A stretch of DNA of 36,684 bases, taken from positions 1 to 36,684 of the forward strand of contig NZ_JAAFHA010000038.1 in NCBI RefSeq assembly GCF_010365055.1. The letters run 5' to 3'. Within the stretch, counting starts at the first letter, position 1, and each line of letters starts with the position of its first letter. Source of the stretch: Rhodoferax sp. GTDB lineage: Bacteria > Pseudomonadota > Gammaproteobacteria > Burkholderiales > Burkholderiaceae_C. Both the position numbers and the translations under genes were made by a program. Of the stretch, positions 1 through 7,926 are shown in pieces. The notes under the pieces are model-generated. The model was not told where the DNA came from and searched no databases. It saw only the letters and a program-made list of their open reading frames with translations.

Positions 1-30
1 GGTTCTTCATCGATTCCACTGTTAATTTTC
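1..30. repeat. ISL3 left terminal inverted repeat
   Basis: It pairs with the complement of bases 1302-1331 (about 23 of 30 positions identical). The strongest shared blocks are TCTTC and CACTGT. Confidence 0.8.
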
Positions 31-75
31 ATTCACTCCAGCAGAATCCAGTTTTAAAAATTGATTGACCGAGCC

Positions 76-1299
76 ATGAAAGACACCGCGCTGTACGAAC
101 ACCTTCTTGGCATGAAGACACCGTGGTCGGTGAAGAAAGTTGACCTGTCGTTGGCAGACCAGCGCGTGGTGGTCGAGGTTGTTCTGAAGAAGGGTCAGGT
201 ATGGGCTGACCCGACGGACGCCACCAAGCGAGCCCACATCAACGGCTGGACGGAGCGGGAATGGCGGCACTTGGACACATGCCAGTTCGAGACCCTTATC
301 AAAGCCCGTGTTCCTCAACTCAAATACAGCGATGGCACTGTCGAGGAACTGGTTGTTCCCTGGGCAGAGCGCTACAGCCGCGTCACCACGTTGATGACCG
401 GGTTTGTCATCAAACTGCTGCAGGCCTGTCCAACCACCCAAAGCGTGTGCACCCTTACGCGCCTGTCCTGGAGCACGGTCAACGCCATCATGGTCAGCGC
501 CGTGAAGCGCGGCATGCTGCGTCGCACTGATGAAGAAATCTCCTATCTGGGAATCGATGAGAAGAGTTCCCAGAAGGGGCACAGCTACGTCACCATCCTG
601 ACCGACATTGACCGCTCCCGGGTGCTTGACTTGATTCCGCAGAGAAAGTTGGAGGCCGCCAAAACGTTGATCGAGACGCTCACTCCGACCCAGCGTGCAT
701 CGGTCAAAGCGGTGGCCATGGATATGTGGCCTGCCTTTATGAGTGCGACCAAGCACTGCATGCCCCAGGCTGACATCGTGCATGACAAGTTTCACGTCTC
801 CAAGTACCTTGGTGATGCGGTGGATACGGTGCGCAAGCAAGAGCACCGCCGCCTGTCCCAAGCGGGAAACTCCCCGTTGACTGGCAGCAAGTGGGCTTGG
901 CTCAAAAGCTATCCGGATGGACGTAGCACTGAGGCGGTTTTTTTTCGGGCCTTGAACCAGCTCAACCTCAAGACCAGCAGAGCGTGGACTATCAAGGAGA
1001 ACTTCAGCCAGTTCTGGAGCTACAGCTACAAGGGCTCTGCCAAACGTTTCTTTGATGCCTGGTCCAACAATGCTATGCGTAGCCGACTGGAGCCCATCAA
1101 AAAGGTGGTCAAGATGCTGCGCCGTCACGAGACGGGCTTGCTCAACTTCAGTCAACACAAAATCAGCAATGCCTGTGCTGAAGGTTTCAACAGCGCCATC
1201 CAACTCATCAAGGCCAACGCCCGTGGGTTTCGCAACTTCACCAACTACCGGGCAAGGATTCTGTTTCATTGCGGCAAGTTGGATTTGGGTTGGGCGTGA
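76..1299 (+). CDS. ISL3 family transposase
   Basis: A DDE-type transposase that moves the surrounding insertion sequence. The 407-residue length is normal for ISL3 enzymes. The ATG at 76 (MKDTALYEHLLGMKTPW) is preferred over the in-frame TTG at 61 because family members begin at this conserved block. Likely catalytic acids are the D of LGIDEKSSQKG, the D of AVAMDMWPAF and the E of ACAEGFNSAIQ, which have the order and spacing of a DDE core. Aromatic and basic residues near KWAWLKS and the C-terminal FRNFTNYRARILF also fit the family. There is no frameshift or internal stop, so the enzyme may be active. Family assignment is from recognised sequence blocks, not from a search. Confidence 0.9.
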   Translation: MKDTALYEHLLGMKTPWSVKKVDLSLADQRVVVEVVLKKGQVWADPTDATKRAHINGWTEREWRHLDTCQFETLIKARVPQLKYSDGTVEELVVPWAERYSRVTTLMTGFVIKLLQACPTTQSVCTLTRLSWSTVNAIMVSAVKRGMLRRTDEEISYLGIDEKSSQKGHSYVTILTDIDRSRVLDLIPQRKLEAAKTLIETLTPTQRASVKAVAMDMWPAFMSATKHCMPQADIVHDKFHVSKYLGDAVDTVRKQEHRRLSQAGNSPLTGSKWAWLKSYPDGRSTEAVFFRALNQLNLKTSRAWTIKENFSQFWSYSYKGSAKRFFDAWSNNAMRSRLEPIKKVVKMLRRHETGLLNFSQHKISNACAEGFNSAIQLIKANARGFRNFTNYRARILFHCGKLDLGWA

Positions 1300-1301
1300 G
1301 G

Positions 1302-1331
1302 AAAAATTCACAGTGAAATTAACGAAGAGCC
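1302..1331. repeat. ISL3 right terminal inverted repeat
   Basis: This is the inverted partner of bases 1-30. It starts just after the transposase stop codon and ends CGAAGAGCC at 1323-1331, directly against the truncated ORF6N gene. Confidence 0.8.
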
Positions 1332-1584
1332 CAGAAATTAGTTGTTTGATGGCATCGAAGACCGCAGAAAACTGCTCGTCGTAGCGCATTTCCATCGCCT
1401 CTATCCTGCGCGCGAGATCGCGGTTGGAGTCCATCAGGCGGCGCAACTGCACGAACGTGCGCATGATGGCGATATTGACCTCAACCGCACGCTGCGAACG
1501 TAAAACGCTGGACAACATGGCAACACCCTGTTCGGTGAAAGCGTAAGGGCGATACGCAATACCACGGTGCTTACGGGTACTCAT
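1332..1584 (-). pseudogene. ORF6N-domain protein remnant, both ends lost
   Basis: The 85 remaining codons encode the second half of an ORF6N-domain protein, a phage-derived DNA-binding family related to KilA-N. The block YRPYAFTEQGVAMLSSVLRS and the following helix IAIMRTFVQLRRLM are the hallmark of the family. The tail MRYDEQFSAVFDAIKQL is the coiled segment near the family's usual C-terminus. Roughly 80 N-terminal residues are missing. The IS joins after codon 85 and removes the last few residues; beyond it the frame reads on into transposon DNA. Its ATG (1584-1582) overlaps the jetC stop codon by one base (TGATG), so it looks translationally coupled to jetC although it is not a Wadjet gene. 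It sits where jetD would be expected. Confidence 0.75.
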
Positions 1585-4500
1585 CACAGTTTGTGATGAG
1601 TTGCCACCCGCCCCTTCTCCTCCCGGTACTCATCAATACTCAAATTGCGCAAGCGAGAGTCCCGTCCCTCGGCGTTGTGGACGAAGCCCACGCTGGACAC
1701 AAAGGGTTCGATGATGTGAATTTTTTGCAGCGGTGTGACGATGAGCAACTGCAAATTGAGTTTTTCAAACAGCTGCAAACCATATTGCGCCGACTCGTCG
1801 GAGCCGCGCCCGAAGGCCTCGTCGATCACCACGAAGCGAAAGCTCTTCGAACGCGTTTCGCCCCAGGCCAGACCGAACTGGTAGGCCAAGCTGGCCGCCA
1901 GAATGGTGTAGGCCAGCTTTTCTTTTTGTCCGCCGGACTTGCCGCCCGAGTCGGAGTAATGCTCGTGCTCGCGGTCGTCTTCGCGCCAGCGCTCGCTGGC
2001 GGCAAACACAAACCAGTTGCGCACATCGGTGACCTTGGCCGTCCAGCGCCGGTCTTGCTCGGTTTGCCCTTCACGACCCCGCAGGCGCTCGATGATGTGC
2101 TTGACCTGCAGGAACTTGGCCTCGGAATACTGGCTGTCTTGCCCCTCCCCGCCCAAGGCACCGTCCAGACAGGTGCGCAGCTCGGTCTGGAAGTCACGCA
2201 CTTCTGCGTCGGTGGCGGTTTGAAACTCCAGCGTGATGAAGCGGCCGGGGTTGTAGTCAATTTGCGTGAGCGACTGGTTGATGCGGTCTATGCGCTCTTT
2301 GATGGTTGCGCGCTCCTTGCTGAGTTGGGAGCTGAAATTGGCCACTTCGCGAATCGTGTTCTCGTTGAGCGAGCGTTTGAAGTCGGCCTCAAAGCGCGGT
2401 AAATCATCTGCCACCAGGCGCTGCAGCAAAGTGCGGTATTCATCCGCCGAGCCGACCGACACGTCCACCTCTTGCGTCTCCACGGGAAAACGGTTGCTGA
2501 AGCTGCGCATGGCATCAATGACCTTTTCCAGCACGCGCTTGGCACGACCGTCCTCGGCATCAATGGCTTTTTGCAGGCCGTCGCGCATCTCGCGCTCACG
2601 GGCGTCGCACGACTCCACGGTGAGCGCCGACATGCCCTTCATCTCGCCCTGCATCTCCTGCTGCAAGGTTTCCAGACGTGCCACCTGTTCTGAAAAACTT
2701 GCTGGCGTGTCCGCCATCAAGCCCTCGACATCGCGCCGCAACGCTTGCGCATCGGTAATTTTTTGCTGAGTTTTGGAGCGCTTGTCGCGCTGCTCGATGA
2801 GTTGCTTCTCTGTCTTTTCCAGCTCAGCTTCCAGCGTTTTCAGTTGCTGCGTCAACATGGCCAACACGTCAGAGGCGGCCTCCAGCGCGGCCCGCTCGTC
2901 CCCCAGTCGGGCGATTTCACGGGCATTGGCCTGCCAGTCCAGGTCGGTAAAGTCCTGAAACTCCACCAGTTTGGCCAGGCTTTCCATGCGCTCCCGAATG
3001 GTGGCTTGCTCTTGTTGCAGGGTGACAATCTTTCCGCCCACTTCCCCCAACCTGGCCTCCAGCACGCGCACCTTGCCTTCCAACACGCTCAGCTTGGCGG
3101 CATTGCTCCAGCCCAGCACGTAACGGCTGCGGTCGTCCAGGCGGTGGCGGTCGTCTTTCTCGTGGCGTTCCCCCCCGGCTTTGATTTGCCCGGCGCGGGT
3201 GATGGCCTTGGGCTCGGCACGAAACTGCTCTTGCGTGGTGCAACAGGCAATGTCGAACCGACGCGCCACCTCAATCTCCAGCCAGGCATAGAACGGCGAA
3301 TCAGGCTTGACCGCGATCTTGCGGACCAGCGAATGCGCATGCAACTGGGGCCTATCCATACGGCCTCCTTCGCGCACCCGAAAGTACACCAAGCGCCCTT
3401 TGAGGTGGGTGTCATCCACCCACTGGGCGACCCGGGCGTAGTGCGCATCGGGCACCAGCAAGGAGAGCGCAAAGCTGTGCAGCACGCGCTCGGCTGCGCC
3501 CTCCCAGTCGCGCGCGTCGTCATGCACTTGCAACAACTCACCGGCAAACGGCATGCTGTCCTCGCGCAGGCCCAAGGCCAGGCACAGCGCGGCGCGCATG
3601 GCGATTTGCTGGGCATCAATGTTGCTGCGCCGGGCGCGCAGGCTCTTCACCTCGTCCACCAAGTCCTTGTGTTCAGAGCGTCCTTGGGCCATCTCGACAC
3701 CCCGTTCGGTCAGTTCGTTTTGCAGTGCCACCTCGCGCGCGGCATCAAAGATGCGGCGCTCGGCACAGCCCTGTTGCTGGGTCTGCAGCTCTTCGCGGTT
3801 GGCCACCTGCAACAGGCCCAGGCTGCGGCGCAACTCGTCGTATCGCTTGGCATTTTTCAGGCGCTTGTCCTGCTCGGTTTGTTGACGCTTTATTTCCCCC
3901 TCAATCTGCGCGATGCGGTCGCCGCCACTTTGGGCGATGGTCAGGCGCAATTCACGCTCCTTGGATTGCTGCTCCAACTTCTGACCTTCTAAACGCTCGA
4001 CCTTGGCTGACTCACTGGCCAGATTGACGCCCAGGTTTTCCAGTCGCTGATCCAGCAGCGCCCGTTTGCGGCCCGCGAACCATGGTTTGAGCGCTTCACG
4101 GCACAGGCGCAACTCCGCGACGCTTGCCACCAGGGCAGCGTGTTTGTCGCAGTCCGCCACCAAGGGAGTTAGCAAGTCCACCTGCTCTTTGGCCTTGAGC
4201 ACAGCGGCGTGGGCGCGGCTCAAATCGTCAAAATGCGCCAGTAAACCCGCAATGCGCGGTGCCACGTCAAACGGCTCCAGCATGTGGTGGCGCACAAAGT
4301 CGGTCAGGTTGCCCACCGATTTCATCGACACGGTTTGGTGGAACAGCTCCAGCGCCTGCTCGCCCATGTTGCCAAAGCGGCGGCGAAAGTACGCGCTGTA
4401 GGGTGGAAAGCTGTCAAACAGGGTGACACCGCTTTTGCGCAGGCGCGTGCGCAAGGCGGGCACTGCCGTGCCAAAGTCAGAAAAATCCTCGGTCAGCGAC

Positions 4501-5042
4501 AGCGCCTTGTCCGCCACGGCGTAAAAGCGCTCGGGCTGGCCAAACGTGTCTTTCATCCAGAAGACCTGGGCCAACGTCACTGTCTGGTCGAACCCGGCGT
4601 TGTGAAAAACACCCAGAATCACCGCGTAGTGGCTGGCATCGCGCAGCGCCACCGGCTTGGCGTTGCCACTGGTCTCATTGCGCTCGGACTTGTAATGCCC
4701 CAGCACATAAGAGCGCAGCGAGCGCTCCCGCGCATCGGCTCCCGCTGCCTTGTTGTAGGCAACGCGCTGGGGCGGCACCAGGAGCGTGGTGAGCGCGTCC
4801 ACCAGCGTGGACTTGCCCGAGCCAATGTCACCGGTCAGCAAGCCGTTGCGGCCATTGAGCTCCAGCGTCCACACCCGTTTGTCGAAAGTGCCCCAGTTCA
4901 AAACCTCCAGACGCGCCAAACGAAAGCCAGCCAGGTTCTTGGCGGCACGTGGGTCTTGCTCTGGCACGCTGACGGGCCCTTCGACAGTCTCAGGGCGAAC
5001 GGCAGCAAACAAGTCTTGCGTGCTCGTGTGATCACTAATCAT
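1584..5042 (-). CDS. jetC: Wadjet type I protein JetC (SMC/MukB-like ATPase)
   Basis: This is the SMC-type motor subunit of a type I Wadjet anti-plasmid system; such complexes extrude DNA loops and recognise small circular DNA. The protein is 1152 residues. Walker A is GDIGSGKST at about 71-79. Long charged coiled coils follow, with a hinge-like region near the middle. The ABC signature SGGQKEK is at about 1036 and Walker B FRFVVIDEAFG at about 1070. The ATG at 5042 overlaps the jetB stop (ATGATTAG), so it is preferred to upstream in-frame starts inside jetB. Residues 15-25 (VRPETVEGPV) come from a dispersed repeat hairpin at 4976-5002 and lie ahead of the conserved FRLARLEVLNWGTFDKRVW block. 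The C-terminus looks complete. No jetD follows in the window. Confidence 0.9.
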   Translation of the reverse strand: MISDHTSTQDLFAAVRPETVEGPVSVPEQDPRAAKNLAGFRLARLEVLNWGTFDKRVWTLELNGRNGLLTGDIGSGKSTLVDALTTLLVPPQRVAYNKAAGADARERSLRSYVLGHYKSERNETSGNAKPVALRDASHYAVILGVFHNAGFDQTVTLAQVFWMKDTFGQPERFYAVADKALSLTEDFSDFGTAVPALRTRLRKSGVTLFDSFPPYSAYFRRRFGNMGEQALELFHQTVSMKSVGNLTDFVRHHMLEPFDVAPRIAGLLAHFDDLSRAHAAVLKAKEQVDLLTPLVADCDKHAALVASVAELRLCREALKPWFAGRKRALLDQRLENLGVNLASESAKVERLEGQKLEQQSKERELRLTIAQSGGDRIAQIEGEIKRQQTEQDKRLKNAKRYDELRRSLGLLQVANREELQTQQQGCAERRIFDAAREVALQNELTERGVEMAQGRSEHKDLVDEVKSLRARRSNIDAQQIAMRAALCLALGLREDSMPFAGELLQVHDDARDWEGAAERVLHSFALSLLVPDAHYARVAQWVDDTHLKGRLVYFRVREGGRMDRPQLHAHSLVRKIAVKPDSPFYAWLEIEVARRFDIACCTTQEQFRAEPKAITRAGQIKAGGERHEKDDRHRLDDRSRYVLGWSNAAKLSVLEGKVRVLEARLGEVGGKIVTLQQEQATIRERMESLAKLVEFQDFTDLDWQANAREIARLGDERAALEAASDVLAMLTQQLKTLEAELEKTEKQLIEQRDKRSKTQQKITDAQALRRDVEGLMADTPASFSEQVARLETLQQEMQGEMKGMSALTVESCDAREREMRDGLQKAIDAEDGRAKRVLEKVIDAMRSFSNRFPVETQEVDVSVGSADEYRTLLQRLVADDLPRFEADFKRSLNENTIREVANFSSQLSKERATIKERIDRINQSLTQIDYNPGRFITLEFQTATDAEVRDFQTELRTCLDGALGGEGQDSQYSEAKFLQVKHIIERLRGREGQTEQDRRWTAKVTDVRNWFVFAASERWREDDREHEHYSDSGGKSGGQKEKLAYTILAASLAYQFGLAWGETRSKSFRFVVIDEAFGRGSDESAQYGLQLFEKLNLQLLIVTPLQKIHIIEPFVSSVGFVHNAEGRDSRLRNLSIDEYREEKGRVATHHKL
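4976..5002. repeat. REP-like hairpin repeat inside jetC
   Basis: GCCCT, an 11-base loop TCGACAGTCTC, then AGGGC, followed by GAACGG. The same element with changed stem bases occurs at 14700-14726 inside the cobalamin riboswitch (GCACT, loop TCGACAAGCTC, AGTGC, GAACGG). The stems differ by a compensatory pair, which supports selection for, or origin as, a hairpin. In the jetC frame it is translated as VRPETVEGP, a peptide I remember recurring in proteobacterial proteins. Confidence 0.7.
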
Positions 5043-5706
5043 CAAGCTTCCCGGTTTCTGCTGTGGCCAGTTGCGCCAGGTAAGCGGCCAGGCGTTGGTC
5101 GAAAGCGGCCAGCCATTGGGCATCGACAAAAGCCTTGAGAATGCGGCGCACTTCAAACACCGGTTCTTGCGCGGAGCGCGCCGATCCGCTGCCAGCGTGG
5201 TCTCTAAGGCGGCGCACAAAGCCCAGTTCAATCACCTTGTTCAACTGGGTCTCGATCTGGTCGATCAGGCGGGACTCGTTGGAGCCGGCGGGCAGAAAAA
5301 CGCGCACCAGCTCCACCACCGCGCTGCGGGTCAGTATCAAGCGCGTGTCGCCGCCGCTGGCATCAAACTCGGCCAGCTTTTTGCGCAGCAGTGCCAGCAG
5401 CAGGCTGACCTGAAAACTCAAGGGCTGGCGGCGCACCAGCCTGGGTAACTTGGGTGCGCTGTCATCGGTTTGCGGCGGCGAGCGCAAAAAAGCATAGCCC
5501 TCGGCCTCGTCCACCACCAGCTCCAGCGCCAGCACCGCCACATGGTCGCGCACGCGGGCTTGCAGCGTGAGCAAAGCGGCCCATTGGGCGGCATCGTCCT
5601 CGCGGTACAGCACGCCTTTCAGCAGGGGGACAACCAGGCTGGTCAAGTCGGGTTGCGACACGCCGAGGTTTGCGGCAAGCGCATCGCCGAGAGATTCATT
5701 CGTCAC
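5035..5706 (-). CDS. jetB: Wadjet type I protein JetB (DUF4194, kleisin-associated)
   Basis: A DUF4194 protein of 223 residues, the small MukE-like partner that binds the JetA kleisin in a Wadjet condensin complex (family knowledge). Recognisable blocks are LTSLVVPLLKGVLYRED near the N-terminus, RDHVAVLALELVVDEAEGYAFL in the middle, and the winged-helix part LPRLVRRQPLSFQVSLLLALLR. The GTG at 5706 (TNESLGDALAANLG) is chosen because a GGAG lies 8 bases upstream. A TTG at 5733 overlapping the vapC stop is the alternative and would add nine residues. The stop overlaps the jetC start by 8 bases. In the usual locus jetB follows jetA directly; here a VapBC module lies between them. Confidence 0.85.
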   Translation of the reverse strand: MTNESLGDALAANLGVSQPDLTSLVVPLLKGVLYREDDAAQWAALLTLQARVRDHVAVLALELVVDEAEGYAFLRSPPQTDDSAPKLPRLVRRQPLSFQVSLLLALLRKKLAEFDASGGDTRLILTRSAVVELVRVFLPAGSNESRLIDQIETQLNKVIELGFVRRLRDHAGSGSARSAQEPVFEVRRILKAFVDAQWLAAFDQRLAAYLAQLATAETGKLDD

Positions 5707-5729
5707 GTAAACAACTCCACGGTGGACCG

Positions 5730-6146
5730 TCAATGCGCCAGCAACTTGACCGGCGGCTTCCAGCCTTTGGCGGTGGCCCGGCGCGCAAATTTTTTGTCGT
5801 CAAACGTGGCCATGCCGGTGCAGTGGCGGGCGGAGGCATGGTGCAAGGCATCGGCAAAGTCAAAACCGTCGCCCAGCGCTGCGGCGGCCAACTCCACCGC
5901 CACGCGGTCTTCCATGTCCACATTGGGCATCGCCAGCAAATTCGCCAGCACGGTGAGCACATCTTCGGGCGGGCTCTTGTAATAGCCTCGGAGCACCCAT
6001 TCCAGCTCCAGCACGACCGACTTGCTCACGAACAACGACTTGCCGCTTTCCAAAAGCTTTTTGGCTGCAGCGCTTTGCCTTTGCGAAGGTGCATCGCTAC
6101 TGGCCACGTAGTACCGGGCCAGCACGTTGGTGTCGAGGGCAATCAT
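5730..6146 (-). CDS. VapC-like PIN-domain toxin
   Basis: A 138-residue PIN-domain protein, predicted to be a Mg-dependent endoribonuclease toxin. The expected acidic residues are present: D5 in IALDTNVLARYY, E47 in VVLELEWVLRGYY, D96/D99 in DGFDFADALH, and D116 in MATFDDKKFA. Length is typical of VapC. Its ATG overlaps the stop of the upstream antitoxin gene by four bases (ATGA), the normal VapBC arrangement. It ends 23 bases before the likely jetB start. The pair is nested between jetA and jetB, so transcription from the TA promoter should also reach jetB and jetC. Confidence 0.85.
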   Translation of the reverse strand: MIALDTNVLARYYVASSDAPSQRQSAAAKKLLESGKSLFVSKSVVLELEWVLRGYYKSPPEDVLTVLANLLAMPNVDMEDRVAVELAAAALGDGFDFADALHHASARHCTGMATFDDKKFARRATAKGWKPPVKLLAH

Positions 6147-6379
6147 GGCGCGTCAGTGACCAGGCTGGCCACATCCAAGTCCACGGGCACCCCTTTGCGC
6201 CGGCTCTTGATCAGACCGAAGCCACTGGCTTGCGCCTGCCGGGATGAGCGTGCGGGCCGCAGGGCGATGTGATCCCCCTCGATTTCAAAGGTGATGGCCA
6301 TGCCTTGCTTGAGCCCAAAATGTTGGCGAACATCACGCGGAATCGTGACTTGCCCCTTGCTGGTCAAAGTTGTTTGCAT
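6143..6379 (-). CDS. AbrB/MazE-type antitoxin (VapB-like)
   Basis: A 78-residue antitoxin with an N-terminal SpoVT-AbrB DNA-binding swapped-hairpin domain: TTLTSKGQVTIPRDVRQHFG, then a basic linker and a C-terminal toxin-binding tail (KGVPVDLDVASLV). It should neutralise the PIN toxin encoded immediately downstream and autorepress the pair. The ATG at 6379 is preceded by GGAG seven bases upstream. A perfect 8+3+8 palindrome lies about 15 bases upstream and is the likely binding site. Confidence 0.85.
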   Translation of the reverse strand: MQTTLTSKGQVTIPRDVRQHFGLKQGMAITFEIEGDHIALRPARSSRQAQASGFGLIKSRRKGVPVDLDVASLVTDAP

Positions 6380-6393
6380 CGCTACGCTCCAAA

Positions 6394-6412
6394 AGTATTA
6401 CACGGTAATACT
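6394..6412. promoter_or_regulatory. Palindromic operator of the nested VapBC pair
   Basis: AGTATTAC, spacer ACG, GTAATACT: a perfect inverted repeat in the 71-base gap between the jetA stop and the vapB start. On the minus strand it contains a TAATAC hexamer, with a TTGTCA further upstream (spacing about 20, so the promoter call is weak). The position and symmetry fit autoregulation by an AbrB-type antitoxin. Confidence 0.6.
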
Positions 6413-6450
6413 AGCATGATTGACAACACAATTGGCAGCATCGCAGACTC

Positions 6451-7920
6451 TCAAATCCGCACAAAAATAACGCGCGGCAAGCGGGCACGGCGGGTGACGG
6501 GGCCGCTCGTATCGTCCGGCACCACCCAGGCCACCGTGTCCTGCGTGGACTCATCCACCACCGAGCCGGACGACTCGCTGGCCAGTTGCAGGTAGGCCAC
6601 CAACTCGCCCAGGCCCTGCTGCAGCGGGCGGGTCTCCAGCAGCTCTGCCAGGGTGACCTGCGCCTGGGTTTGCAGCGACTTACGGATGTGCTTTGAGAGC
6701 GCCGCCTTATCCACCCGCACCTGGGAAAACAGGGCGGCTGCGTCCACGTCCTCATCACCCGCCTGCAAAGCCACGCTGGTCAGCACGGTGTGCAGCGGCG
6801 GCTGGTACAGGGGACGCTCCAGCGGCAAATCCACACCCGCACCGATCTCATCGATCCGCATGAAATCGCTCGCACGCAGCGCCGCCGGTGCCGCATCGCG
6901 CAGCGCCAGGGCATTGCCTTCGATGCCTCGCAAAATATCCATGATGCGGCGGTTTTCCAGCCAGGCCTTGTCGTCCAAAAAGCGGCGCAACTGCTGCGAC
7001 AGCTGGGCCACGGTGCGCTGGGCGTATTCACCGGCTTCCAGCCAGTCGTAATGCACACGCTTAAGGCGTGTATCCGGCGCCAACGCAGACACCGGGGGCA
7101 GCTCCAGCACCCGCTCCAACAACTGCGTGAACTCTTCCTGGCGCGACTGCGACATCAAAAAGTCCCAAAACGCGCGAAAGCTCTTGCCCTGGTCCGAGTC
7201 CGAAATGGCATCGCGCTCGCCCATGATCTCTTGCAGCAGCGTGCCTTTGGCACCGTCCCACAAGGCAATTCGTTCGCGCACCTTGCGGTCCAGCGCGCGA
7301 AAGTTGTGCTCCACCTCCCGAAAGTCCGCCAGCAGTTCACGCGCCAAACCGGCGAACTGCTGAAAGCGGTCTCTCAAAGCCGTATCGTCCAGCAAGGCCA
7401 TGTCGCCCTCCAGCGCGCGGGCGATTTCAGCGTCGATGGCATCGCGTTTTTTGTGCAGTTCGGCGATGCGGGTCTGGGGGTTGGTCTCACTGCCTTCGCT
7501 CATTTGCTTCAATAAACCAAACAAGGTGAGCAAGCGCGACTCGGTGCCGACAAAGCTGCGGTCTGACAGGCTGCCGAGCCACGCCAAAGCGCGCTCGGTG
7601 GGCGGGGTCAGGTCGAAATGGGGCTCGTCCGAGCCCGCCGGATAAAACTTGCGCAGCCAGCCCTTGTCGTTGGCGGCCCAATCGTTCAAATACTCTTGCG
7701 CCGACTTCGGGAACACCTGAGCACCCAACTGCTCGCGCAGGCCATACAGCGTGTCTTCCAGCGACTCCACCAAGTTGGACTGCGCCATCACACGTACATT
7801 GGGCACGACAAAAACCCGGTGCAAAAAACTGGCCACCAGCGGCGCAGAGTCGGCGGCCAGCAAACGCCAGGCCGGGTGTTGGCGGCGCTGCATCTCCAGG
7901 GTGGTGTAGTCGAGCTGCAT
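6451..7920 (-). CDS. jetA: Wadjet type I protein JetA (DUF3375, kleisin-like)
   Basis: A DUF3375 protein of 489 residues, the MukF-like kleisin of a type I Wadjet complex, which bridges the JetC heads and binds JetB. The opening block LDYTTLEMQRRQHPAWRLLAADSAPLVASFL and the following SLEDTLYGLREQLG are characteristic of DUF3375. The middle has the EFTQLLERVLELPPVSAL region and the C-terminus an ARLPRVIFVRI ending. The ATG at 7920 has no good ribosome-binding site, and the stop of the upstream acetyltransferase gene is only six bases away, so translation is probably coupled to it. Downstream, 71 bases separate it from the VapBC pair. Confidence 0.85.
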   Translation of the reverse strand: MQLDYTTLEMQRRQHPAWRLLAADSAPLVASFLHRVFVVPNVRVMAQSNLVESLEDTLYGLREQLGAQVFPKSAQEYLNDWAANDKGWLRKFYPAGSDEPHFDLTPPTERALAWLGSLSDRSFVGTESRLLTLFGLLKQMSEGSETNPQTRIAELHKKRDAIDAEIARALEGDMALLDDTALRDRFQQFAGLARELLADFREVEHNFRALDRKVRERIALWDGAKGTLLQEIMGERDAISDSDQGKSFRAFWDFLMSQSRQEEFTQLLERVLELPPVSALAPDTRLKRVHYDWLEAGEYAQRTVAQLSQQLRRFLDDKAWLENRRIMDILRGIEGNALALRDAAPAALRASDFMRIDEIGAGVDLPLERPLYQPPLHTVLTSVALQAGDEDVDAAALFSQVRVDKAALSKHIRKSLQTQAQVTLAELLETRPLQQGLGELVAYLQLASESSGSVVDESTQDTVAWVVPDDTSGPVTRRARLPRVIFVRI

Positions 7921-7926
7921 GCGAAT

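Larger units (their letters stand above)
1..1331 (+). mobile_element. ISL3-family insertion sequence, complete
   Basis: The element holds one transposase gene between imperfect terminal inverted repeats. The left end reads GGTTCTTCATCGATTCCACT from base 1; the complement of the right end reads GGCTCTTCGTTAATTTCACT from base 1331 inwards. They match at 23 of the first 29 positions. The GG-TCTTC ends fit the ISL3 family. The element cuts the 3' end of an ORF6N-domain gene on the opposite strand. ISL3 elements usually make 8-bp target duplications, so bases 1332-1339 would be one copy, but the other copy lies outside the window. The window begins exactly at the IS end, which suggests a contig break at a repeated element. 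Confidence 0.85.

Noticed and set aside
22..1587. A 521-codon minus-strand frame joining the ORF6N fragment to antisense IS sequence
   Set aside because: Beyond codon 85 it is the reverse strand of the transposase gene, so it is an accidental fusion across the IS end.
1593..3992. Long plus-strand frames (269 and 415 codons) opposite jetC
   Set aside because: They have no recognisable domains and lie over the well-supported jetC gene; high-GC codon use creates such shadows.
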